From contig NZ_JAAALB010000029.1 of NCBI RefSeq assembly GCF_009905545.1, positions 1 through 64,000 of the forward strand: a stretch of DNA of 64,000 nt, in the 5' to 3' direction. The position numbers and the translations under genes are program-made. Positions 19,833 through 28,099 of the stretch are shown here, in pieces (positions within the stretch are counted from its first letter, which is position 1; the number at the start of each line of letters is the position of its first letter). Source of the stretch: Cellulophaga sp. BC115SP (GTDB lineage: Bacteria > Bacteroidota > Bacteroidia > Cytophagales > Spirosomataceae). Below the pieces are notes generated by a model. It had not been told where the DNA came from. It made no database searches and saw only the letters and a program-made list of their open reading frames with translations.

Positions 19833-20879
19833 TTACACCCCAAAAGGTTTTCCTAAGTGCAATATTTGAAGTTCATTATTAATTTTTCCCGCTGCTTTTA
19901 GGGTGGTTAATATCTTTTCAGGCTCGCTCATTGGTTCATCAGCAGCGTCGAATGTACCATAATGAAAAGGAATAAATGTCTTTGCTCCAGTTTCGTTGAA
20001 GGCTTTGGCTGCATTATAGGGGTCTTGGTGATTGGGTGACATAAACCACGTTGGTGCATAAGCTCCAGCACCGATTAAGGCCACATCTATTGCTGGAAAA
20101 AGTTCACCAATAGCTTTAAAATGTGAGCCATAGCCAGAATCCCCGCCATAGTAGAGACACTTATCTTTTGACTGAATCATAAAACCACCCCATAGGCTTG
20201 TATTGGCATCAAATGGGCTTCTATTTGCCCAGTGCCTTGATGGTAAAAACGTAATAGTTAGCTCATTGTCAAGCTGATACTGTTGGTACCAACCAGCCGA
20301 CTGAATCGGATTATTTATCCATTTGGCTATTAGCGTCTCAAGTTTTAATCCTACTAAAATTTGCGCCTCTGGATTATTTTTGGCTAAAAGCTTTATACTT
20401 TTCTTGTCACAATGGTCATAGTGTGCATGCGAAACAAGAATATAGTTGATATGAAGTAGCTTCTCAGGGTCAACAGGCAAGGGTGAATAACGTTTGCCTA
20501 CTGGCAAACTCCCAAAAATTGGATCAATTAAAATACGAATACCTGATAACTGAATAAAGAAGCTTGCATGTCCCAGCCAAACAATTTTATCAGAAGAATC
20601 CATTAGCCAATCATCGTTTTTCTCGACAGGTATTCGCCATGTATCTTTTTTCTTGAATTGCTTTTGAGGATTTTTTCCCAACATAAATTTGATAATTGCA
20701 CCTAAGCGAATAACTGTTGGAAATTCATGATTCATAAACAATCCATGCTGGTCCAAAGGTGTACCTAACCAATCTTGCTTAATGGTTTTTAATGCTGTAT
20801 TTGAGGTGTAACCTTTGACTATTGGTACGTTTTTTCCCAAAAAAAACTTTTTGATAAAAATCAAGAATAGAGTTAACAT
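19833..20879 (-). CDS. Metallo-beta-lactamase-fold hydrolase
   Basis: 348 residues. WLGHASFFIQLSGIRILIDP and the metal motif SHAHYDHCD place it in the UlaG/NAPE-PLD-like branch of the metallo-beta-lactamase fold (two-zinc hydrolases of phosphoesters or lactones). Further metal ligands are likely in GGDSGYGSHF and FIPFHYGTFD. The N-terminal FLIFIKKFFLG is hydrophobic but charged and looks like a membrane-associating helix, not a cleaved signal. The substrate is unknown. It follows the AraC gene at 20925 by 45 bases on the same strand, probably as one transcript. Confidence 0.88.
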   Translation of the reverse strand: MLTLFLIFIKKFFLGKNVPIVKGYTSNTALKTIKQDWLGTPLDQHGLFMNHEFPTVIRLGAIIKFMLGKNPQKQFKKKDTWRIPVEKNDDWLMDSSDKIVWLGHASFFIQLSGIRILIDPIFGSLPVGKRYSPLPVDPEKLLHINYILVSHAHYDHCDKKSIKLLAKNNPEAQILVGLKLETLIAKWINNPIQSAGWYQQYQLDNELTITFLPSRHWANRSPFDANTSLWGGFMIQSKDKCLYYGGDSGYGSHFKAIGELFPAIDVALIGAGAYAPTWFMSPNHQDPYNAAKAFNETGAKTFIPFHYGTFDAADEPMSEPEKILTTLKAAGKINNELQILHLGKPFGV

Positions 20880-20924
20880 TTTGATAGATATTTAATGTTT
20901 GTCATACTGAAAATAATTTTCCTG

Positions 20925-21743
20925 TTATCGATTATAGCTTTGACTCATCAACTCGGTGGGAGCATAGCCAAAATGCTTTTTGAAGGCATAAGAAAAATGA
21001 GATAAGTTTTCGAATCCTACTTCATAGCACACATCAATAGGTCTTTTCTTTTTTTCCACAAATTGATAATGAGCCAATTCTAATCGTTTTTGAGTAAGCC
21101 ATCTTTGTGGAGTAGTATGAAAAGCTTTACTAAAATCACGCTTGAAAGTAGTTAAGCTTCTACCTGTTAAATATCCAAATTTTTCGAGAGGAAGGTTAAA
21201 CATAAAGTTCTTTTCCATATAGCTTACCAAATCAATCTTTCCTGGCTCTTCAAAATTTGCTAGAACATGATCTATTCCTTGGTCTATGGTCCTGAGAATA
21301 CTAATAGCTTCGGTAATCTTAAGGCTGGCTATTTCTGCTGGAAGTTCCTGCATATCAAAATACGGAACTAAAGAAGCCAGACAACTTTCGAGCAAGGGAT
21401 GGTTATTGAAACAATATATTTTGTGTGATTCCAAAGGTTTTGGAATCACGTTTAGGTTTGCATAAAAATCCCTTAATCTACTAATAGACAAGTGCATGAC
21501 GACCGTTTTGTGCGGCTGACCATCTTTAGGATAATTAATAATTGTAGCTAGTTGATTTCTTGGAATTAAAAAAATATCCCCTTTCCTAAAAACATAAGTG
21601 GCGTTGGGTTGTACAATTTTTGTTTCGCCCGAAATAAACCAAATCAACATGTGATGGTCGAACATAATATCCGACTTGAAAAACTTATCCTCGTAGCAGG
21701 ACAGTTTTATATCCTCTGTTATATATTTCGCTTTATACTCCAT
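20925..21743 (-). CDS. AraC-family transcription regulator
   Basis: 272 residues. The N-terminal half is a cupin-like domain (DHHMLIWFISGETKIVQPN), and the C-terminal third is an AraC domain (LEKFGYLTGRSLTTFKRDFS; PIDVCYEVGFENLSHFSYAF; FGYAPTEL). Gene order on the minus strand is SDR, this regulator, metallo-hydrolase. Direct repeats spaced 23 bp upstream of the SDR gene (22919-22953) are the most obvious binding site, since AraC proteins bind two direct half-sites about two helical turns apart. Confidence 0.92.
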   Translation of the reverse strand: MEYKAKYITEDIKLSCYEDKFFKSDIMFDHHMLIWFISGETKIVQPNATYVFRKGDIFLIPRNQLATIINYPKDGQPHKTVVMHLSISRLRDFYANLNVIPKPLESHKIYCFNNHPLLESCLASLVPYFDMQELPAEIASLKITEAISILRTIDQGIDHVLANFEEPGKIDLVSYMEKNFMFNLPLEKFGYLTGRSLTTFKRDFSKAFHTTPQRWLTQKRLELAHYQFVEKKKRPIDVCYEVGFENLSHFSYAFKKHFGYAPTELMSQSYNR

Positions 21744-21866
21744 TGTTTCGTAATGTGCCTTAACACAAAAATAAGGATAACTTTAGCTTTCAGGTATTAG
21801 CTTTGATCAAAGTATCTTCTGTGTATTTTAGAAAATCATTCTTCTTTTCTTTATTACCTCTACTCC

Positions 21867-22862
21867 TTAATCTACTTTGAATGCGTTATGAGTCATTTCT
21901 TCACTGAGTTGCCATAATTTTTTGGCATTCATTTCATCCAACGAGTAGTCTTTTACTCCATGAGAAGGCGCCGTATCTGAAGCCAAGACCGCAATATCAC
22001 AATCTTCACAATATACTCCTCCAATTGTATTGAGCAAAGGACTTGTAGCACACCAAACTGTAGTGGCAGCACCCTGAGGGATAGTTTTAAGCGATGCTAC
22101 CACTTCTGGTAATAAGTTGCCTTCGGCATCACAAAAACCCATTTGTTGAAATAATTCTAAAGGTGCTTCTCGCCCGAGCTCTGTTCCGTTGATAGAACCT
22201 GGATGTAACGAATAAGCTCTCACATTGAAGTCCTTAGCAAGATTATCCAACTCAAGGGCAAATAAATTGCTAGCCGTTTTGGACTGTCCATAAGCCTGTA
22301 GCGTTTCGTAGGTACGATGAAGAAAATGAGGGTCTTCAAAATCAAATGGTGCAAATTGATGACCATGAGAAGATACATTAATAACTCTTGCCCCATTGGC
22401 ATTTTTGAGAGCTGGCCAAAGTCGAGCGGTAAGCTGGAACTGTGCTAAATAATTGGTAGCTAACTGAGACTCAATACCACGACTATCTTTGCGTAATGGA
22501 ACCCACATAATTCCCGCATTATTGATTAGCAAATGAAGGGGTCTGTTGGAAGCCAAAAACTTTTCTGCAAATGCGTCGATAGATTGCGGATTCATCAAAT
22601 CCATAGATTCCAGTTCTACATTGGCTATTCCTGCCAAATTTCTTTGGGCTTTTGCGATATCTCTTGCAGGTACGATGACCGTGGCACCCGCAGCTGCAAG
22701 CGTTTTGGTAGTTTCCAGACCAATACCTGTATTCCCACCTGTAACTATAGCAATCTTGCCAGTAAGATCAATTCCTTTGATTACCTCATTAGTCGTTGAA
22801 GTAGCGTTAAATCCAGATCCTACTGGATATTGTAATGCTCCTTGATAATTATTCTGTCTCAT
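21867..22862 (-). CDS. Short-chain dehydrogenase/reductase (retinol dehydrogenase-like)
   Basis: 331 residues, longer than classical SDRs and like the WW-oxidoreductase/retinol-dehydrogenase-type bacterial subgroup. Nucleotide motif TGGNTGIG lies at about 39-46 and NNAG at about 113-116, with the active-site pair in YGQSK. The first 30 residues precede the Rossmann fold and look like a non-conserved leader. The substrate is unknown. Upstream direct repeats suggest control by the adjacent AraC protein. Confidence 0.9.
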   Translation of the reverse strand: MRQNNYQGALQYPVGSGFNATSTTNEVIKGIDLTGKIAIVTGGNTGIGLETTKTLAAAGATVIVPARDIAKAQRNLAGIANVELESMDLMNPQSIDAFAEKFLASNRPLHLLINNAGIMWVPLRKDSRGIESQLATNYLAQFQLTARLWPALKNANGARVINVSSHGHQFAPFDFEDPHFLHRTYETLQAYGQSKTASNLFALELDNLAKDFNVRAYSLHPGSINGTELGREAPLELFQQMGFCDAEGNLLPEVVASLKTIPQGAATTVWCATSPLLNTIGGVYCEDCDIAVLASDTAPSHGVKDYSLDEMNAKKLWQLSEEMTHNAFKVD

Positions 22863-22918
22863 TTCGTAAAAATTTAATTGTTTCGATGAGACAAAATTAA
22901 GCGGTTCAATACAGAGCG

Positions 22919-22953
22919 ACTTTGTTCAAACGTCCGAATACACTTTGTTTAAA
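22919..22953. promoter_or_regulatory. Direct repeats upstream of the SDR gene
   Basis: ACTTTGTTCAAA (22919-22930) and ACTTTGTTTAAA (22942-22953) differ at one position and start 23 bases apart, close to two helical turns. They lie 57-91 bases before the SDR start. This geometry fits an AraC-family activator, probably the one encoded at 20925-21743. Confidence 0.4.
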
Positions 22954-23302
22954 AGGTCGTAATAAAATTATTAGTCAAGACTTGTGAGAGTAATCATTTT
23001 AGGTGAAACTAGAAAGAAGCACTTTGTCCAAACCACTCATTGGTAGCACTCCGCTTGTGTTATCTAATTCTATTCATACTTGTACCAGAAATAAGGGTAT
23101 ATATCTTTTTGTTAAATCGATTTTATCACCGTAATGAAGAAAATCAAAAAGTTAAGACGAGCTCAATCTGTATATTTCTAAAGCTTATTAAAAAGAAAAG
23201 TCGCCAAATCCATTTATGATATCGCTTATAGAATTTAAGGATGCTACACTTTTAGTTTATACTTTGAGCTCATCGTATCTTCTCTACTGCAAGTAATTAA
23301 AA
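22954..23302. other. Intergenic region without a recognised gene
   Basis: About 350 bases between the SDR promoter region and the end of the HxlR gene. No convincing frame, hairpin or RNA gene was seen. Confidence 0.5.
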
Positions 23303-23665
23303 TTAGTTTTCATGTAGGACTACCTCTCTATGCTCCAATCCCCATTCGACCATTGCATCTAGCACATTTTTAAATTTTCTGCCAGACTCTGTAAATTCAT
23401 ATTCTATCACAACAGGAATAGTATCATAGACGGTGCGTTTAACAATCCCATTCATTTCCAAATCTCGTAGTTCTTTGGATAACATTCTGGGAGTAATTTT
23501 GGGTATTTCACGCTCCAAATCTTTAAAACGCTTTTTCCCAAAGATGAGTGATGCCATGATTGGTAACTTCCACTTACCTGTTAAAACATTCATAGTATCA
23601 TTGACTGCCCTCACAAATGACTGTGGACAGCCTTTTATCGCTTCTAAATCAAGATTTATTTCCAT
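23303..23665 (-). CDS. HxlR-family redox-type repressor
   Basis: 120 residues, full family length. The winged helix is seen in LTGKWKLPIMASLIFGKKRF, then ITPRMLSKELRDLEMNGIV and a YEFTESGRKF wing. A single cysteine lies at residue 13 (KGCPQSFVRA), the position used by the quinone and hypochlorite sensors YodB and HypR. Redox sensing by thiol modification is therefore plausible but inferred. It is divergent from a DoxX gene, with a 22-bp palindrome between them that is most likely its operator. Confidence 0.9.
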   Translation of the reverse strand: MEINLDLEAIKGCPQSFVRAVNDTMNVLTGKWKLPIMASLIFGKKRFKDLEREIPKITPRMLSKELRDLEMNGIVKRTVYDTIPVVIEYEFTESGRKFKNVLDAMVEWGLEHREVVLHEN

Positions 23666-23680
23666 GGTTTTTCGTTTTTT

Positions 23681-23702
23681 GTACTATACAAAAGTATAGT
23701 AC
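23681..23702. promoter_or_regulatory. HxlR operator candidate
   Basis: Perfect inverted repeat GTACTATAC (23681-23689), four As, GTATAGTAC (23694-23702), with an extra GTATAG half-site starting at 23711. It lies between the divergent HxlR gene and DoxX gene. A near-consensus -7 element (TAATTTCG) is about 20 bases before the DoxX start, so a bound dimer would cover the -33 region. Confidence 0.6.
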
Positions 23703-23749
23703 TATTGTAAGTATAGCAAATATAAAATAATTTCGTCAAAAAAAACAGA

Positions 23750-24124
23750 ATGAAAAAGAACAAAACTATCTATTGGATTACCACAGTATTGGCCATGGTA
23801 ACTGGTGCATCTTCGGCTTTTATGTATTTTACAGAGCCAAAATTTATAGAAGGATACCGACATCTTGGATTCCCTGATTACTTTAGGATTGAATTAGGAA
23901 TTGCCAAAATCATAGGACTACTGATTTTATTAATTCCTATGGTACCAGCAAGAATAAAAGAATGGGCCTATGTAGGTTTTGGTATTACATTTATTTCAGG
24001 AATTATTGCTCATGGAACAGTTGATGGCATAGGACTAGGACTAGTTCCTTGTGTACCCTTTGTATTTTTAGTTGTTTCTTACATTTATTTTCACAAAATA
24101 ACTGACAAGAGTGTAGAATTGTAA
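23750..24124 (+). CDS. DoxX-family membrane protein
   Basis: 124 residues with four hydrophobic segments (about 8-28, 50-68, 75-92, 98-117), the normal size and topology of DoxX-like proteins. The segment FRIELGIAKIIGLLILLIPM is typical. In Bacillus subtilis a DoxX-like protein (MhqP) belongs to a quinone-detoxification operon, and other members associate with superoxide dismutase. It is divergently transcribed from an HxlR repressor across a palindrome, so repressor control is likely. Confidence 0.85.
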   Translation: MKKNKTIYWITTVLAMVTGASSAFMYFTEPKFIEGYRHLGFPDYFRIELGIAKIIGLLILLIPMVPARIKEWAYVGFGITFISGIIAHGTVDGIGLGLVPCVPFVFLVVSYIYFHKITDKSVEL

Positions 24125-24359
24125 GGTGTAGGGAAGACGATGGAAGTCAAAAATTTAGCATCTTGGATTTTGGAAGTGTAAGCTACTTTTAACCAAGCTT
24201 TGTGAAAAATAATGATACTTTGCCATTCCCCTGAAATTATGAATCTCAAATCTGCACTATTTTTATGCTTTATATAGCCCTGACTCACAAATCATTATCA
24301 GTATTTAATTTAGATTTTTTGGGAAAACTATTCAATAATAACTAGTAAATAAGCTAAAA

Positions 24360-25325
24360 ATGGATAGAAGAGACTTCATTATCAACTCAGGAATTATGAT
24401 AACTGGAATAGCATCCACACAAAATGTCGCAGCTTCATCAACATTGGTTCAGCACGAGAGAAGCGTTTTCAAAATTATGAATGCTAAAGCTGCTCAAATG
24501 GGAGGAATGACGCTAAAAAATGTAATTCATGGGAATTATCAGAATTATGTATCTCCATTTTTTCTATTTGACGAGTTTGGTCCTGTAAATCTGCAAGCTG
24601 GTACACCTTTTCGAGTAGATGCTCATCCACATGCTGGAATAATCCCTACTACGTATATATTAGAAGGTGATACACATCATCGTGACAGTTTGGGGAATGA
24701 TTTTCAATATGAACAAGGAGACTTTATCCAGTTTACTTCTGGAAAAGGCGCTTTGCACATGGAAGAAACAGGCGATAAATTGTACCGAAATGGAGGGCGA
24801 TTTCACGGAATTCAAAGCTGGATTAATATTCCTTCAAAACTTAAAAAGTCGGAGCCGACAGCTTCGCTTACCAAGAAGGAAGACATAGGTATTGTTAATC
24901 TCGAAGGAGCTACGATTCGCGTTATTCTTGGGGAGGTGTTGGGGGTAAAATCAGCAACAAAATTATTGATTCCTGTTATTTATTGGCATATCTCTATGAA
25001 TGAAGGCTCATCATTAAAATTGCCAGTAGACCCTAAACAAAATGCATTTATCTATCTTATTAAAGGGCAATTAGAGGTCAGAGATAAACAATATGTTACC
25101 TCTGGGCAATCAGTTTTGTACGAAAGAGACGGGGACTTTATCAGTATTAAAGCTAATCAAAAGTCGGAGTTATTGATTTTAGGAGGAGAGGTAAATAATG
25201 AGTCCTATGTCACCAATGGGCCATTTGTGTTGAATAATGAATCTGAAATTAGACAAGCTTATTTTGATTTTCAACAAGGAAAATTTGGTGATTTAGTCCA
25301 AACAAATGGTATAAGAAGAACATAA
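24360..25325 (+). CDS. Pirin-family protein with Tat-type leader
   Basis: 321 residues. The N-terminus MDRRDFIINSG then a hydrophobic stretch to about residue 25 looks like a twin-arginine signal (RRDF). The body has the pirin bicupin: HPHAGIIPTTYILEGDTHHR and HFHGIQSWINIP-type motifs with the metal His residues (here RFHGIQSWINIP), and a C-terminal cupin. Bacterial pirins can be quercetin dioxygenases or regulators, and most are cytoplasmic, so export would be unusual. An NAD(P)-binding protein gene starts 11 bases downstream. Confidence 0.87.
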   Translation: MDRRDFIINSGIMITGIASTQNVAASSTLVQHERSVFKIMNAKAAQMGGMTLKNVIHGNYQNYVSPFFLFDEFGPVNLQAGTPFRVDAHPHAGIIPTTYILEGDTHHRDSLGNDFQYEQGDFIQFTSGKGALHMEETGDKLYRNGGRFHGIQSWINIPSKLKKSEPTASLTKKEDIGIVNLEGATIRVILGEVLGVKSATKLLIPVIYWHISMNEGSSLKLPVDPKQNAFIYLIKGQLEVRDKQYVTSGQSVLYERDGDFISIKANQKSELLILGGEVNNESYVTNGPFVLNNESEIRQAYFDFQQGKFGDLVQTNGIRRT

Positions 25326-25336
25326 TTATTAATAAC

Positions 25337-25987
25337 ATGAAAATAGCAGTAATAGGAGCGACAGGATTTGTAGGAAACCACATAGTCAATGAGTTAGCCA
25401 GTAGAAACTTTCAAGTTTTAGGCATTTCCAGAAGAGAGAAGGAGTCTTTATCAAGTCTCATAAGTTATCTGGCTGTAGATGTAAACGAACTTTCTAATCT
25501 TGTAGAAGCTATTAAAGGATATGACGTTGTTGTAAATGCTTTTAATCCTGGATGGAGTAATCCAAATATTTACAATGAGTTTCTTGAAGGCTCAAAAAAT
25601 ATTTTGACAGCAGCAAAATTAGCGAAAGTTAAACGTTTTATTTCGATTGGAGGAGCGGGAAGCTTATTTGTGTCAGAAGGTGGTCCACAAGTTTTAGATA
25701 CTTTCCCTAGCGATTCTCCATTTTATCCTGGCGCGAAGGCAGCTAAGGAGTTTTTAGACTACATCCAACAAGAGGATACATTGGATTGGATATTTTTTAG
25801 TCCAGCTATAGAAATGCATCAAGGTATCACAACAGGAAGAACAGGGAAATATCGTCTCGGAACAGATTATCCTGTTGTAGATAGCCATGGAAAAAATGTT
25901 CTCTCAGGCGAAGATTTGGCTGTGGTAATTGTTGACGAAATCGAGTCTCCAAAGCATCACAGAGTAAGATTTACTGCGGCTTATTAG
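25337..25987 (+). CDS. NAD(P)H-binding oxidoreductase-like protein
   Basis: 216 residues. MKIAVIGATGFVGNHIVNEL is a Rossmann GxxGxxG motif of the atypical SDR (NAD(P)H-binding, YwnB-like) group. The later FISIGGAGSLFVSEGGPQ is the conserved segment of this subgroup. No classical YxxxK. It is the second gene of a two-gene unit with the pirin (11-base gap). Likely a flavin or quinone reductase or a redox sensor; the exact reaction is unknown. Confidence 0.88.
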   Translation: MKIAVIGATGFVGNHIVNELASRNFQVLGISRREKESLSSLISYLAVDVNELSNLVEAIKGYDVVVNAFNPGWSNPNIYNEFLEGSKNILTAAKLAKVKRFISIGGAGSLFVSEGGPQVLDTFPSDSPFYPGAKAAKEFLDYIQQEDTLDWIFFSPAIEMHQGITTGRTGKYRLGTDYPVVDSHGKNVLSGEDLAVVIVDEIESPKHHRVRFTAAY

Positions 25988-26231
25988 AGTACCTAATTTT
26001 TTGCAACCAATACATTATTAGGCTTTTGGAAGTAAGTTAAATATTTCAATGATTTTCTAATAAGCATATTAAAATCTTTGGACTAAGGTATAGCGCTGAA
26101 TACCTGATGCTATTATATTAATTTGAGAGATTAAATATTTTGCATTCATAGCTCATCTCTCACATTTCGGCATTGATACTCAGAACCACGTTGAATCTAG
26201 AAAATCTCAACCCTCAAAATAGTTAATTGTT

Positions 26232-27095
26232 ATGATTTTAGTTACAGGAGCTACTGGACACCTTGGTGGTGCCACAGTCGAGCATCTTTTAAAACATCTT
26301 GCTCCTCATGAATTTGCTATTTTAGCAAGAGATGAACACAAAGCAAAGTCTTTCATAGAGAAGGGAATCGAAGTACGTATTGGAGATTTTGACGATACGG
26401 ATTCATTAGATAGAGCATTAAACGGCATTACTAAGTTGTTGTTGATTCCGACAATTGTACCTCATAGACTAGAACAGAACAAAAGGGTTATCGATGTTGC
26501 CGTTAAGAATAAGGTAAAACATATTTTGTACACTGGTATTTCCTTTAAAAATATTGAAGAGACTGCCACTGCGGGTCTCGAAGCTCACTTTGAAACAGAA
26601 GATTACATCGTGGCAAGTGGTTTAAGTTATACCTTTCTTCGCAATAATTTGTATATGGATGTCTTACCATTTTACGGCGGAGAAACACTATACGAAAAAG
26701 GCTTCTATCTACCCGCAGGTAAAGGGAAAGTGCCATTTGCTTTGCGTAGAGAAATGGGTGAAGCAGCTGCCAACGTTTTGTTGCAAGAAGGTCATGAAAA
26801 CAAGATCTATGAGATTGCGGCCAGTGAACTGTATTCTTATGAAGATATTGCTAATACACTTTCTAAACTTTTGGGGAGAAGCATCACTTATACCGATGCA
26901 GACCCAGAAACATTTAAGCAAGTACTTATTGAGAATGAACTAGATGAATTCATCGTTTTTATCTTGACAGGATTCAATGTAGATACCAAAAATGGTCATT
27001 TTGAAACGCTAACCTATGATTTGGAAAAATTGATTGGAAGAAAACCGATTGGATTAGAAAAAGGATTAGTAGAGGTTTTTAGACTATCTCAATAA
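26232..27095 (+). CDS. QorB/NmrA-like NAD(P)H quinone reductase homologue
   Basis: 287 residues. MILVTGATGHLGGATVEHLL is the NAD(P)-binding motif. The segment HILYTGISFKN and later SYTFLRNNLYMDVLPFYGG follow the quinone-oxidoreductase 2 (QorB) pattern, in which the enzyme reduces quinones with NADPH. It stands alone with gaps of 244 and 282 bases on either side that hold no recognisable gene. Neighbouring pirin, DoxX and nitroreductase genes support a redox detoxification role. Confidence 0.87.
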   Translation: MILVTGATGHLGGATVEHLLKHLAPHEFAILARDEHKAKSFIEKGIEVRIGDFDDTDSLDRALNGITKLLLIPTIVPHRLEQNKRVIDVAVKNKVKHILYTGISFKNIEETATAGLEAHFETEDYIVASGLSYTFLRNNLYMDVLPFYGGETLYEKGFYLPAGKGKVPFALRREMGEAAANVLLQEGHENKIYEIAASELYSYEDIANTLSKLLGRSITYTDADPETFKQVLIENELDEFIVFILTGFNVDTKNGHFETLTYDLEKLIGRKPIGLEKGLVEVFRLSQ

Positions 27096-27377
27096 AAAAA
27101 TACTCAGTAGTCGATTCAGGTAATTCTATAGAACTACGTGATATAATTTAGGACTGTACGAAGGTTTTTATTTTGCTCAAAAGAGTTCTTATTTATTGTT
27201 TTTTGGGGTGTAGGCACAACAACTGCAAGAGTTACCACTACACCAATTATATTTTAACGATAAAGCTCAACCTTCATACAGTACTAGATATAATTTATGA
27301 ATTTCAATTAAAAACTATTACTCCTAATTCTGCACAAATACTTAAATGTGATTAAAATCAACTAAATACTAAACACA

Positions 27378-28004
27378 ATGAGCTTACAAGAATCTTTAAA
27401 ATGGCGTTATGCTGTTAAAAAATTTAGCGATAAAAAGGTTAGTCAAGATGACTTACAAAGTATATTAACATCCATCAATCTTTCGGCCTCGTCGGCAGGG
27501 TTGCAACCATACCGAGTGATTAATGTTGAAAATCCTGAAGTACGCCAAAAGCTTAGTGAAGGAGGGTTTAACCCACAAATTGCAGAGGCTTCCCATTTGT
27601 TGGTATTTGCGGCAATAGATCAATTATCTGTCTCACATGTTGATGATTACATGCAGCTAATGGCTGATACTCGTGGCGTTTCGGTTGAAAGCTTGGAGAA
27701 GTTTAAGCATATTTTGACTGCCAATATTAGTGGGAAAACTGATGAAGAAAATTTTATATGGGCTTCTAAACAAGCCTATATCGGATTAGGAACAGCCTTG
27801 GCTGCTGCCGCAGAGCTAAGGATTGATACTACGCCGATGGAAGGTTTTAGACCTTCACAATTTGATGACATTTTGGGCTTGAAAGACAAAGGATTGCGTA
27901 GCGTGGTATTATTGGCTTTGGGCTACCGAGATGAGAATAATGACCCGTATGCACATGCAGTAAAAGTTAGGCTACCATTAGAATCTTTTGCTATTTCGAT
28001 GTAA
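27378..28004 (+). CDS. NAD(P)H-dependent nitroreductase-family enzyme
   Basis: 208 residues. The start SLQESLKWRYAVKKFSDKKV is the FMN-binding N-terminus of NfsB/YfkO-type nitroreductases, with SASSAGLQPYR forming the flavin loop and GLGTALAAAAELRIDTTPMEG the C-terminal flavin contact. Such FMN dimers reduce nitroaromatics and quinones by two electrons; the Bacillus mhqN product belongs to the same superfamily. It is the last gene before a strong bidirectional terminator. Confidence 0.92.
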   Translation: MSLQESLKWRYAVKKFSDKKVSQDDLQSILTSINLSASSAGLQPYRVINVENPEVRQKLSEGGFNPQIAEASHLLVFAAIDQLSVSHVDDYMQLMADTRGVSVESLEKFKHILTANISGKTDEENFIWASKQAYIGLGTALAAAAELRIDTTPMEGFRPSQFDDILGLKDKGLRSVVLLALGYRDENNDPYAHAVKVRLPLESFAISM

Positions 28005-28039
28005 TAGGGTTCCTAATAATCTTTAATTTGATAAATTAC

Positions 28040-28092
28040 TTTTTGTGGGGTGATTTTATGTATCAGTGATACATAAAACCACCCCACAAAAA
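28040..28092. terminator. Bidirectional terminator
   Basis: 26-bp arms (28040-28065 and 28067-28092) pair with one mismatch around a single G. The outer ends are T5 and A5, giving a T-run on both strands. It lies between the convergent nitroreductase and fucosidase genes. Confidence 0.85.
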
Positions 28093-28099
28093 ATTAAGG

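Noticed and set aside
27173-27355. 60-codon frame before the nitroreductase gene
   Set aside because: No recognisable feature, non-ATG start, no coding-like composition.
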